54,300 nucleotides of DNA. It comes from an uncultured Prolixibacteraceae bacterium. GTDB lineage: Bacteria; Bacteroidota; Bacteroidia; Bacteroidales; Prolixibacteraceae. Location: assembly GCA_913063265.1 (NCBI GenBank), contig CAJXZG010000027.1, positions 1-54,300 on the forward strand, read 5' to 3'. Shown piece by piece: positions 24,592-33,236 of this stretch. The translations under genes and the position numbers were made by a program. Position 1 is the stretch's first letter, and each line of letters opens with the position of its first letter. Below the pieces are notes generated by a model. The model saw only the letters and a program-made list of their open reading frames with translations, was not told the origin of the DNA and ran no database searches.

Positions 24592-25032
24592 ATGACAACA
24601 GTTAATGTTTATCTTACCTTCGATGGCAACTGCGAGGAAGCATTCAATTTTTACAAATCGGTTTTTGGTGGAGAATTTCCCTATCTCGGGCGATTTAAAG
24701 AAATGCCGCCCATGGAAGGTATGCCGCCACTTCCTGAAGAACATAAGGAAAGAATTATGCATGTATCATTACCAATTAGTGAAGAAACAGTTTTGATGGG
24801 AAGCGACACTGGTGGCGAATGGGGGCCAAAAGTAGAAGTGGGAAATAATTTCTCAATTTCAGTAAACACAGAAAGCAAACCTGAAGCAGAAAGAATTTTT
24901 AATGAATTATCGGTTGGAGGAAAAGTTAATATGCCCATGCAAAGTACATTTTGGGGAGACTATTTTGGCACTTTTACCGATAAATTTGGCATCAATTGGA
25001 TGGTAAGTTTCCCTGAGAATCCGGAGAAGTGA
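24592..25032 (+). CDS. VOC-superfamily (PhnB/glyoxalase-like) protein
   Basis: This 146-aa protein is of the vicinal oxygen chelate fold, PhnB-like group. Two beta-alpha-beta-beta-beta modules are visible (VNVYLTFDGNCEEAFNFYKS...; FSISVNTESKPEAERIFNEL). The usual ending GDYFGTFTDKFGINWMVSF matches the group. Members of this branch are often annotated as glyoxalase or bleomycin-resistance-like, with no proven reaction. It stands alone between the repeat element and a lipoprotein gene. Confidence 0.85.
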   Translation: MTTVNVYLTFDGNCEEAFNFYKSVFGGEFPYLGRFKEMPPMEGMPPLPEEHKERIMHVSLPISEETVLMGSDTGGEWGPKVEVGNNFSISVNTESKPEAERIFNELSVGGKVNMPMQSTFWGDYFGTFTDKFGINWMVSFPENPEK

Positions 25033-25095
25033 TTTAGTACATCCATGGTGTTTTGCTTTAACTAAAAACTAAAGGCATCACATTTGTATTTTCCA

Positions 25096-25127
25096 GGTCG
25101 GAAGACCGGAGACCGAAGACCGAAGTC
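25096..25127. repeat. Short imperfect tandem motif (GAAGACCG-like)
   Basis: A run of closely spaced copies of GAAGACCG, GAGACCG and GAAGACCGAAG lies in 32 bp, preceded by GGTC so that GGTCGGAAGACC can also fold. It is low-complexity and intergenic, with no evident function. Confidence 0.45.
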
Positions 25128-25201
25128 AAACAAATTGCATTTCTATTTGTATTTATACTGGATTGTAAACATTTTCAAAACACGATTAGAAAAAGTAAGA
25201 A

Positions 25202-26239
25202 ATGAAAATTATAATACTCATTTTTGGAATTGCAATGTTATCTTTTTTTGGGTGTAATTCTCAAAAAAAACAAAAGGATAATAATGAACTTAAAAGCAAT
25301 GAAGTTTCAAACACCATTCCTATAACAAAACAAAACTACGCACACGCAGAAACAGCTCGCAACTATAGAAATTGGGCTAAGCTTGGAGCAAATGACAGTA
25401 TTGTACACATGAGAAAACTTCCACCAAGAGGAAAAGATGCTCCTACTGTTCAAATGAACGATGATACATTTTATTCTGTAGTTATTGCGGAAACAATAAA
25501 TGGGAATGTACAATTTTCTATTCCTGAAAGCGATATCTATGTGGCAGTTCAGGTAGTTACAGAAGGTGGGCATGGACAACATTATGTTGTAGAAGCAGGA
25601 GATTATGATCTTCCGGTGGAAACTAATTTTGCCTTCCTGATTTACAGAACAGGTTTAGAAAAAGGATTTGAAGCTGCTCATAAAGCTCAGGACAAAATTA
25701 AAACGGACAAAATTAAGTTTGGAACCTATAAAATTGCCAACTACGATTTTGAAGAAGTTGAAGAATGGACTGCCCGATTAACTGAGGAGACCAGTGGAGA
25801 AATATTTAAATATACTTTTCCAAGAACATCAAAAGAAATTAATGATTTACATCAATGGAATTTGGAAAATGCCAATGGTTGGGGAGGTTCATCTCCTGAA
25901 GTTAATGTTGCGAATCTTTATACAAATTCGGTACTTTTGGATGGTAGCAAAAGTTATTCTACAACTTTTGAAAATCCTGAATCCAGGTTCTTCACTTCGT
26001 TTACGGCTTACGATAAAGACCGTTATCTAATGGAAGGAGTTGAAAACGTTAATTCGTATAAATGGGAAGAAAACAAAAATGGAACCATTACCATAAATTT
26101 CAATGGAGGTCCAAATGCCATTAACAACATTGACACAAAAGGTCAGGACTTTAGTTTCACTGTTCGATATTATGGTGTAAGTCAAAAAGTTATTGATGGA
26201 AAAATATCTCCTGAAAAAGATATTCAAGAAATTAACTAA
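25202..26239 (+). CDS. DUF1254/DUF1214-type lipoprotein
   Basis: This 345-aa lipoprotein has a signal peptide ending FFGC (Cys18). The N-terminal domain carries the DUF1254 pattern (ETARNYRNWAKLGAND, MRKLPPRGKDAPTVQMNDDTFYS). The C-terminal part matches DUF1214 (ENPESRFFTSFTAYDKDRYL, GTITINFNGGP). Such proteins are widespread and uncharacterised. The product is probably anchored in the envelope. The next gene, also a lipoprotein, follows after 32 bp and may be co-transcribed. Confidence 0.8.
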   Translation: MKIIILIFGIAMLSFFGCNSQKKQKDNNELKSNEVSNTIPITKQNYAHAETARNYRNWAKLGANDSIVHMRKLPPRGKDAPTVQMNDDTFYSVVIAETINGNVQFSIPESDIYVAVQVVTEGGHGQHYVVEAGDYDLPVETNFAFLIYRTGLEKGFEAAHKAQDKIKTDKIKFGTYKIANYDFEEVEEWTARLTEETSGEIFKYTFPRTSKEINDLHQWNLENANGWGGSSPEVNVANLYTNSVLLDGSKSYSTTFENPESRFFTSFTAYDKDRYLMEGVENVNSYKWEENKNGTITINFNGGPNAINNIDTKGQDFSFTVRYYGVSQKVIDGKISPEKDIQEIN

Positions 26240-26271
26240 ATTATTTTCATGTTAGTAATAAGTACATAAAA

Positions 26272-27153
26272 TTGAGATATCACATAACATTTAACAGTTT
26301 GAGGAATAAAGCGGTTTTATTCCTCTCTTTTTTGATTTTGTTATCGTGTTCAAATGAAGATGAAAATAAGATAATAAATCCTGTTCCACCGGGAGAAACT
26401 ATTTTAAGTCAGCTGGAAAAAAATTACCATCAACTGCCTGAAAAGGAGATTGTAATAAGCGATGATGGAAGATTTTATGCTCAATATTCCAATCCAACTA
26501 CAGAATACAGACACGGAATTTTAGGCGATGATATGGAAGGAAAACAATTGGTTGTGGTTGCCGATAGTGTATTTAATGAACTGGTCTTGGAGGATGATTA
26601 TGTATTTGAAGATATAAGACCAAGATTGGTAGATATTAATGGAGATAATCGCCCTGAGATTATAACAATCCGTACCAATAAATCATTGGGAGCCGGAATT
26701 ATGATTTACAAAATTGTGGAAAACCGACTAACAGAATTTGCCTATGTCAAGGAAATTGGCCGAACCTATCGTTGGTTAAACATTGTTGCCATAAACGATT
26801 TAGATAATGATGGAATCGTAGAATTGGTGTGGATTGAAACACCTCATATTGGAGGAACTTTAAAAATTGCTAAAATAAAATCCGGAGCACTGCAGGTTAT
26901 CGATCAGAAAACACAGTTTAGTAATCATGTTATCGGGGAAAGAAATTTGTGTTTATCGGTTCTCACCGAACAGAACGGCAGTAAGGTATTTTATATTCCT
27001 ACACAAAAAAGAGACAAAATTGTTGGATTTTCCTTTATAGATAATCAACTCGAAGTTTTTGAAGAAATATCCCAAAATGTTGATTTCTCTCAATCTTTGG
27101 TTTCTCAATACGCTTTTAAAGAAGTTTTAGAAGAAGGGAATCATTGTAATTAA
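26272..27153 (+). CDS. FG-GAP/VCBS-like lipoprotein
   Basis: This 293-aa protein has a signal peptide and lipobox (ILLSC, Cys26). It contains beta-propeller-like FG-GAP units with Asp-rich calcium loops: LVDINGDNRPEI (about residues 122-133) and INDLDNDGIVEL (about 172-183). The start codon is TTG at 26272; no ATG lies before the signal sequence, so TTG is the only start that keeps it. The stop codon shares the four bases TTAA with the stop of the convergent nuclease gene. The function is unknown, with adhesion or carbohydrate binding possible. Confidence 0.75.
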   Translation: MRYHITFNSLRNKAVLFLSFLILLSCSNEDENKIINPVPPGETILSQLEKNYHQLPEKEIVISDDGRFYAQYSNPTTEYRHGILGDDMEGKQLVVVADSVFNELVLEDDYVFEDIRPRLVDINGDNRPEIITIRTNKSLGAGIMIYKIVENRLTEFAYVKEIGRTYRWLNIVAINDLDNDGIVELVWIETPHIGGTLKIAKIKSGALQVIDQKTQFSNHVIGERNLCLSVLTEQNGSKVFYIPTQKRDKIVGFSFIDNQLEVFEEISQNVDFSQSLVSQYAFKEVLEEGNHCN

Positions 27154-30014
27154 CTGCGTTGACAAATACTTTGATATGCACAGTATCGGCAATGTTCAGA
27201 ATGAGATGTTTGTTTAAACGTGTTGTTTACAGAATATATCTCAGATAAAAGTTCTTTTAAGCCGGAAACAAAATCATCCTTTAATTCTGAAAAAGAAAAT
27301 TCATCACCATCCCGGATTATGTCAGGATTAAAATTCTTGTCGAACAATTTATTCAGACTGTAAATCCCGGGCTGAATATTCGTTTCATTTAATGTTTCCG
27401 AAAGTATAAAGGTGTAGATTAGTGCTTGCAGTATTTCTTTCTTTGGATTCTTTACGTCCCTTTCAAAAAGCTCTTCAATTTCTTTAAACTTATCATTTTT
27501 TACACTTCCTGTTTTATAGTCAAGAACTCTCATTTTTCCATTTACCTTGTCAATCCGGTCTATTTTACCTCCAACAAAAATGTTTGTTTTTACTCCGTCA
27601 ACATCCAATGTAATATTTGTTTTATATGATTTTTCAAGACTTTCAATGCTAAATGGGGCCACTTCTCCATCCAGTTTTAATAGTTGTTTTAAATAGGTTT
27701 TAATGTTCTCATTGATTAATAGTGTTTTTCCCTCAAACGATATATTTTTTGCATTTTCTTCCTTTACTTTAAAATAGTTTTTAGCAATCTTTTTTCTGAC
27801 AACATTCTCGATTAACAAATTATTGTTCCTGATTTTTTCGATTGTTTGTTTATCTAAAACACGTCCTGTATATGGCGTGTAGATTTCCTCAATTGTATCG
27901 TGAAATATATTTCCAAATATCATCCCATCAATCTCCTCTTTTAAATCATCTGGTTCGGGAAGTTCCATTTCATACCGGTAGTAAAACTTCAGGCTGCAAT
28001 TTAAATAGGTGTTTATCGCACTTGGCGAAAGCGGGTGTTTCTCAGAATTTTTGTTTAATAAATCCGAAACTATTTGCCCTGAACTTTGAATCGAAATTGC
28101 GTGAACAGGTTTAAATGAAAATCTAAAACCAAGATTTTTATTTTCAGGTTTATGCTCCGAATCGTATAACAACTGGTATCCATACCGACTTAATTCTCCG
28201 GTACTGATTCCTTCCTTTACTACGCTATAGGTTGCCGTTACATGTTTTGCACGCTGAATTAATCGATAAAAATAGTAGGCATACATTGCATCCTGTTCAT
28301 CAATTCCCGGCAATCCAAATCCCTTTCTTATGTTTGCAGGAATAAATGAAGGTGAGGTGAATGTTCTGGGCCATTTGTCTTCATTCAATCCAAGAATTAT
28401 CAGGTTCTCAAAATCCAGGCAACGTGTTTCAAGAATTCCCATTACCTGCATACCGCTTAAAGGTTCTCCTTCAAAAGCTACAGAAACAGTTCCCAAATAC
28501 TGGCTTAGCAGTCGAAAAAATATGGCATCATTTATTTCTCGATCCTGTTCTGAAATGGTTTTATTTATAACTATTTCAAGCTTTTCAATTGCCTTATAAA
28601 TTGCATAAATTATTTCGAGCAACATCAAATTTTCAGATTCCCCGGATTGAAATTTCTGAACTATTTCTCCAAGAATATTTAAAAAATACCGGCAATAGTT
28701 TTGAATACCATCGGGCAAAACAAAAATCTTACGATGAAGTACCGAAAAATCTATTTGAGATAGTGCTATCGTAATTTGATTATTGGTTTGAACCTGATTA
28801 AGGAAATTTTTGTTTTGGTCATTTTCCCAATAAGTCAATATTTGGTGATTTAAAATATCGCTTACATATCGATGATAAACGACTGTTTCACCATTCGAAT
28901 TGATTTTTTTGTTTTTAAGCAAATTCACCAATAACATTACAAAACCGTAAATCATCGAATTTTTTGCCGGATATCCCATTGTAATATTTATGGTTCCACT
29001 TTCTGGTGAGATTGCGCCAATTGCAGAAAACAATAATGATTCGTCAGCCAATACGATGGCTGTATTGTCGAACTTTGTGTTTAAGAAAGGTTTGTATTCG
29101 TCCAGAAAAACAGGAATTTGCTGCGACTGACCATAATTTGAAGATACAGCCGTAAGTTTGATATTTTTTTGTTGATTAAACAGATTTGTTTCAAATTTGA
29201 AATCTACGGGAGGTGGAAACTTTTTAATATTACTACGCATAAAATATCCTGCCTCATTTTTTTTATCGTCAATATAAAATTCGTCAAAATCCCACAGAAA
29301 ATTAGCCTTTCCTTCCTTTTGCAGAAATCTGAAAATTTCTTCTTCGCAGGCATTTAAAGCATTTAAACCAATAAAATAATATTGTTTGAAGTTGAATTTG
29401 TTTTTTTTACTTTCGAGCTTTTCTACAACCTGACGATCGGCCATACCACCGTACGCCAGTTTTTGCTGCTTTAGTAAGGTCTTAAAATCGAAATATACCG
29501 GAAACAACTTATCCCATACCTGAAAATATTTTTGTTGAAAAGTATGGTTATGTCCTCCCGATATATTTCCCCAAAACTCTTCCACTGCCTTTTTTTGGTC
29601 TGGAGTCAAGTAGTCAAAAACCGATTCAATCTCCTTCAAATCTGAAACATTTCGAAAAAGGTCTTTTGCATCGATAAGGTATCTGTCAATGTCGTTAAAG
29701 TCGGCCAATAATATTTCGCCCCAAAAATAGAATTCATCGAAGGTTTCTTTAGTTTTGGTATGTTTTGTAAAAATATCATACAGCAATGAAATAAGTTGTA
29801 ATCTGTCAGCCAGGTTTAACTCCGAAACCTCTGAAAGAAGTTCACCTATTGTGGTAATTTCAGGAGCAATAACAGCATTTTGAATTTCATTCTGTAAATA
29901 AGAATTAAAAAACACACCCGACCTTCGGTTAGGAAATACAATGCAAATCTCTGATAATTCACTTTGGTGCTTTTGAAAAATATATTTAGCGCATTGAGAG
30001 AGAAACCTTTCCAT
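27150..30014 (-). CDS. AddB-like PD-(D/E)XK nuclease with Fe-S cysteines
   Basis: This 954-aa protein has a degenerate superfamily-I helicase-like N-terminal two-thirds (ICIVFPNRRSGVFF at the start has no Walker-A lysine motif; LIILGLNEDKWPR lies further on). A RecB-type nuclease follows at the C-terminus: FGNIFHDTIEEIY, GGKIDRIDKVNGK, VLDYKTGS and ILQALIYTF supply the His, Asp, Asp-x-Lys and Gln motifs. Four cysteines (LNCSLKFY and HCRYCAYQSICQ) match the [4Fe-4S] cluster that staples AddB nucleases. The role is probably double-strand break processing with a RecB/AddA-like helicase, which is not in this window. Confidence 0.9.
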   Translation of the reverse strand: MERFLSQCAKYIFQKHQSELSEICIVFPNRRSGVFFNSYLQNEIQNAVIAPEITTIGELLSEVSELNLADRLQLISLLYDIFTKHTKTKETFDEFYFWGEILLADFNDIDRYLIDAKDLFRNVSDLKEIESVFDYLTPDQKKAVEEFWGNISGGHNHTFQQKYFQVWDKLFPVYFDFKTLLKQQKLAYGGMADRQVVEKLESKKNKFNFKQYYFIGLNALNACEEEIFRFLQKEGKANFLWDFDEFYIDDKKNEAGYFMRSNIKKFPPPVDFKFETNLFNQQKNIKLTAVSSNYGQSQQIPVFLDEYKPFLNTKFDNTAIVLADESLLFSAIGAISPESGTINITMGYPAKNSMIYGFVMLLVNLLKNKKINSNGETVVYHRYVSDILNHQILTYWENDQNKNFLNQVQTNNQITIALSQIDFSVLHRKIFVLPDGIQNYCRYFLNILGEIVQKFQSGESENLMLLEIIYAIYKAIEKLEIVINKTISEQDREINDAIFFRLLSQYLGTVSVAFEGEPLSGMQVMGILETRCLDFENLIILGLNEDKWPRTFTSPSFIPANIRKGFGLPGIDEQDAMYAYYFYRLIQRAKHVTATYSVVKEGISTGELSRYGYQLLYDSEHKPENKNLGFRFSFKPVHAISIQSSGQIVSDLLNKNSEKHPLSPSAINTYLNCSLKFYYRYEMELPEPDDLKEEIDGMIFGNIFHDTIEEIYTPYTGRVLDKQTIEKIRNNNLLIENVVRKKIAKNYFKVKEENAKNISFEGKTLLINENIKTYLKQLLKLDGEVAPFSIESLEKSYKTNITLDVDGVKTNIFVGGKIDRIDKVNGKMRVLDYKTGSVKNDKFKEIEELFERDVKNPKKEILQALIYTFILSETLNETNIQPGIYSLNKLFDKNFNPDIIRDGDEFSFSELKDDFVSGLKELLSEIYSVNNTFKQTSHSEHCRYCAYQSICQRS

Positions 30015-30134
30015 GATTCAGTTTAAAATCGAATGTTCAAAGTTCAAAGTTTAGTTTGAAAATGCAACACATTACATCTTCTTTTTTTTATAATTTTAAA
30101 ACGAATTATTTGTAGAACATTTATTTACTAAAAT

Positions 30135-31820
30135 ATGAAAAAGCTAAATTTTTTAACATTTCTCTTTCTGACCGTAATTTTTGTAAATGCACAAGACCGT
30201 ATTACCGGCTTAAATTTTGCAACCCGCAGCGAAGTCATTGCCCAAAACGGAATGGCATGTACCAGTCAACCATTGGCAACACAAGCAGCACTCGACATAC
30301 TAAAAGCAGGAGGTAATGCCATTGATGCAGCGATAGCAGCCAATGCTGTTCTAGGTTTGGTTGAACCAACAGGTAATGGAATTGGTGGTGATTTATTTGC
30401 AATAGTATGGGATGCAAAAACTAAAAAACTATATGGTTTAAATGCAAGCGGAAGATCTCCTTATAATTTAACTCTCGACTATTTTAAAGAAAACGGAATT
30501 GATAAAATTCCTTCATATGGCCCGCTTCCTGTATCGGTACCGGGATGTGTGGACGGCTGGTTTGAACTTCATGAAAAATTTGGAAAAACTCCTATGAATG
30601 AAGTTTTACAACCCGCTGTAAATTATGCCCGAAATGGATTTCCCCTAACAGAAACCATCGCATATTACTGGAACCGCAGCTCATTTTTAAAACGATACCC
30701 GGGATTTGAAGAAATATTTTTTCCCGGAGGGAATGCCCCCAAAAAAGGTGAAATCTTTAAGAATCCTTACTTGGCAAGCACCCTCGAATTGATTGGAAAA
30801 GAAGGGCGCGATGTTTTCTATAAAGGTGAAATAGCCGAAAAAATAGTGGCCTATATGAAAGAAAACGGTGGATTTTTGAGTATGAAAGATTTTCAGGATC
30901 ACAGCTCGGAATGGGTAGAGCCAATTTCTACAAACTATCGTGGATACGATGTCTGGGAGTTACCGCCTAACGGACAGGGAACAGCTGTTTTACAAATGCT
31001 TAACATTTTAGAAAATTACGACATTGCAAGTATGGGATTTGGTTCACCTGAATATATGCACCTTTTTATTGAAGCAAAAAAACTGGCATTTGAAGACAGG
31101 GCAAAATATTATTCCGATATGGATTTTAATGATATTCACGTTAAAGAATTAATTTCAAAAGAATATGCAAAAGAAAGGATTGCTTTGATTAATGAAAAAA
31201 GGGCAGCCCGCTCCTACCCTGCAGGAGAATTGGAACAGGGAAATACAATTTACCTTACCACTGCCGATAAAGATGGAAATATGGTTTCGCTGATTCAAAG
31301 TAATTACCGTGGCATGGGTTCGGGGATGACACCCGGAAAACTCGGATTTATCCTTCAGGATCGTGGTGAGCTTTTTGCTTTGGAAGAAGGACATATGAAT
31401 GTTTACGAACCTCATAAAAGGCCTTTTCATACCATTATTCCTGCTTTTATTACAAAAGATGGCGAACCATTTATAAGTTTTGGCCTGATGGGGGGTGCCA
31501 TGCAACCACAGGGACATACACAGATTGTTTGTAATATTATTGATTTTGGAATGAATTTGCAGGAGGCCGGTGATGCACCTCGAATAAATCATTCAGGCTC
31601 AAGTCAACCAACCGGAGAGGAAATGACAGATGGTGGAACCGTTTCTCTGGAAAGTGGATTCTCTTATGAAACAATTCGTGCATTGATGAGCAAAGGTCAC
31701 AAAATCTCATATGCAAAAGGCCCCTATGGTGGTTATCAGGCAATTATGTGGGACGGAAAAAACAAAGTTTATTTCGGAGCATCAGAATCGAGAAAAGATG
31801 GTCAGGCTGCAGGTTATTAA
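30135..31820 (+). CDS. ggt: Gamma-glutamyltransferase
   Basis: This 561-aa exported Ntn hydrolase has a Sec signal peptide (to about residue 20). It cleaves gamma-glutamyl compounds such as glutathione and is matured by self-cleavage before a threonine. The likely nucleophile is Thr371 in EQGNTIYL, followed by TADKDGNMVSLIQSNYRGMG. Other family blocks are GGNAIDAAIAANAVLGLVEP, GIGGDLFAIVWD and FGLMGGAMQPQGHTQI. The active-site region differs from the classical TTH pattern and is closer to YwrD-like bacterial members. It is monocistronic. Confidence 0.93.
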   Translation: MKKLNFLTFLFLTVIFVNAQDRITGLNFATRSEVIAQNGMACTSQPLATQAALDILKAGGNAIDAAIAANAVLGLVEPTGNGIGGDLFAIVWDAKTKKLYGLNASGRSPYNLTLDYFKENGIDKIPSYGPLPVSVPGCVDGWFELHEKFGKTPMNEVLQPAVNYARNGFPLTETIAYYWNRSSFLKRYPGFEEIFFPGGNAPKKGEIFKNPYLASTLELIGKEGRDVFYKGEIAEKIVAYMKENGGFLSMKDFQDHSSEWVEPISTNYRGYDVWELPPNGQGTAVLQMLNILENYDIASMGFGSPEYMHLFIEAKKLAFEDRAKYYSDMDFNDIHVKELISKEYAKERIALINEKRAARSYPAGELEQGNTIYLTTADKDGNMVSLIQSNYRGMGSGMTPGKLGFILQDRGELFALEEGHMNVYEPHKRPFHTIIPAFITKDGEPFISFGLMGGAMQPQGHTQIVCNIIDFGMNLQEAGDAPRINHSGSSQPTGEEMTDGGTVSLESGFSYETIRALMSKGHKISYAKGPYGGYQAIMWDGKNKVYFGASESRKDGQAAGY

Positions 31821-31901
31821 AATGTAGTATATTGTAAAACATTATTATCCATATTTTATACTTTAGATGGTATAAAACCATTGAAAAAGCAAGAAATTAC
31901 T

Positions 31902-31941
31902 GTTAATTAATTTCTTTCTGTTTTAAATAGAATTAATTAAC
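31902..31941. promoter_or_regulatory. Long inverted repeat upstream of the RND operon
   Basis: The arms GTTAATTAATT and AATTAATTAAC (11 bp, perfect) are separated by 18 nt and end 109 bp before the adaptor ATG. No T-run follows, so it is not a good terminator. It may be a regulator site for the efflux operon. AT-rich composition raises the chance of coincidence. Confidence 0.35.
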
Positions 31942-32050
31942 TTGTTCAGAAAAATCTTTATTCCGAAAATATATTATTCCAGGATTAAACAATATGTTAA
32001 ATATTTCCTTATAATAGATAGTTCTAACGTAAATAATCAAATTAACAAAG

Positions 32051-33226
32051 ATGCATACAAGTAAATCAATTATTATCAGAACAAGCTTTTCACTTCTTTT
32101 CATTCTGGCATTAATAGGTTGTAAACAGAAAAATAAAGCTACCGAAACAATTCCTGAAATTTCGGTTGTTAAGGTTTTACAAAGAGACATTCCCATATAT
32201 CAGGAATTTGTAGGTCAGGTGTATGGAGAAAAAGATATTCCGATAAGAGCCCGGGTTGAAGGATTTCTTGAAGGAATTCATTTTGAAGAAGGATTTGGTG
32301 TTCAAAAAGGCCAGTTGCTGTACTCCATTGATCCGAAACCATTGGAAGCAAAAGTCAATTCTCAAAAAAGCAGGGTTGCCGAAGCACAAACAAATCTGGC
32401 AAAAACAAAAAGTGATTTAGACAGGTATAAACCACTTGCAGAAAAAAATGCAGTAAGTCAGAGTGATTTGGATGCCAGACAAGCGCAATACGATGCAGCT
32501 GTTTCATCCCTGGAAGCAGCAAAATCAAATTTAAGGTCTGCAGAAATTGAACTGGGGTACACAAAAATTTATTCACCTATCAATGGTATAATCGGAAAGA
32601 CACAGGCTAAAGTGGGAGATTTTGTGGGAAGAGAACCAAATCCTGTAATTTTAAATGTCGTTTCAGAAACAAAAAATGTAAAAGTTACATTTTTCTTAAC
32701 GGAAGGAGAATATCTTGCCCTGGTTAGGGAAATTCAAAGGAGGGATAGTGTAGATATAAGAGACCAGAACAGAAAGAGAAAAGATGAAGAAGGCAGATTG
32801 GAACTTATATTATCCGACGGATCATTGTATGAACATAAGGGTAAAATTGAATTTATCGACAGGGATGTAGATCCAACCACAGGCTCCATTCTGATTCAGG
32901 CAGATTTTCCAAATCCGGATTATATTTTAAGACCGGGATTATTTGCCAAGGTAAAACTACAATGGGAATTAAAAGAAGATGCTTTAATTGTTCCTCAACG
33001 ATGTGTAATGGAACTTCAGGGACAAAAATCGGTATTTGTTGTAAATAACAATATTGTTGAATCAAAACAAATCACCACAGGACAGGTAATCGGTGATTAT
33101 GTCATGGTCAATGAAGGATTATCCAATTCAGATCAAATAGTTATTGATGCCCTTCAAAAAGTAAGATCGGGAATGGAAATTACTCCGGTATTAACTGAAT
33201 TCGAAAGTAAAAATACTCAATTATAA
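32051..33226 (+). CDS. RND efflux periplasmic adaptor (AcrA-like)
   Basis: This 391-aa membrane-fusion protein has a lipoprotein signal (LALIGC, Cys24). Its biotinyl-lipoyl half-motifs (IPIRARVEGFLEGIHF and IYSPINGIIGKTQAKVGDFV) flank an alpha-helical hairpin rich in Lys, Ala and Glu (about residues 105-165). The beta-barrel and membrane-proximal domains follow (DPTTGSILIQADFPNP, LRPGLFAKV). It links the inner-membrane pump and the outer-membrane channel. It is first of three genes, with the pump gene after 10 bp. Confidence 0.94.
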   Translation: MHTSKSIIIRTSFSLLFILALIGCKQKNKATETIPEISVVKVLQRDIPIYQEFVGQVYGEKDIPIRARVEGFLEGIHFEEGFGVQKGQLLYSIDPKPLEAKVNSQKSRVAEAQTNLAKTKSDLDRYKPLAEKNAVSQSDLDARQAQYDAAVSSLEAAKSNLRSAEIELGYTKIYSPINGIIGKTQAKVGDFVGREPNPVILNVVSETKNVKVTFFLTEGEYLALVREIQRRDSVDIRDQNRKRKDEEGRLELILSDGSLYEHKGKIEFIDRDVDPTTGSILIQADFPNPDYILRPGLFAKVKLQWELKEDALIVPQRCVMELQGQKSVFVVNNNIVESKQITTGQVIGDYVMVNEGLSNSDQIVIDALQKVRSGMEITPVLTEFESKNTQL

Positions 33227-33236
33227 AATTACAGTT

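Noticed and set aside
25096..25127. CRISPR-like short repeats
   Set aside because: The units are 7-11 bp, imperfect and without spacers, and there are no cas genes.
30035..30054. GTTCAAA direct repeat upstream of the nuclease gene
   Set aside because: Two and a half copies of a 7-mer in AT-rich DNA are expected by chance and have no promoter-like context.
31155..31592. 145-codon open frame antisense to the gamma-glutamyltransferase gene
   Set aside because: A shadow of a strong, well-conserved gene on the other strand; the composition is Cys/Ile/Asn-rich and not protein-like.
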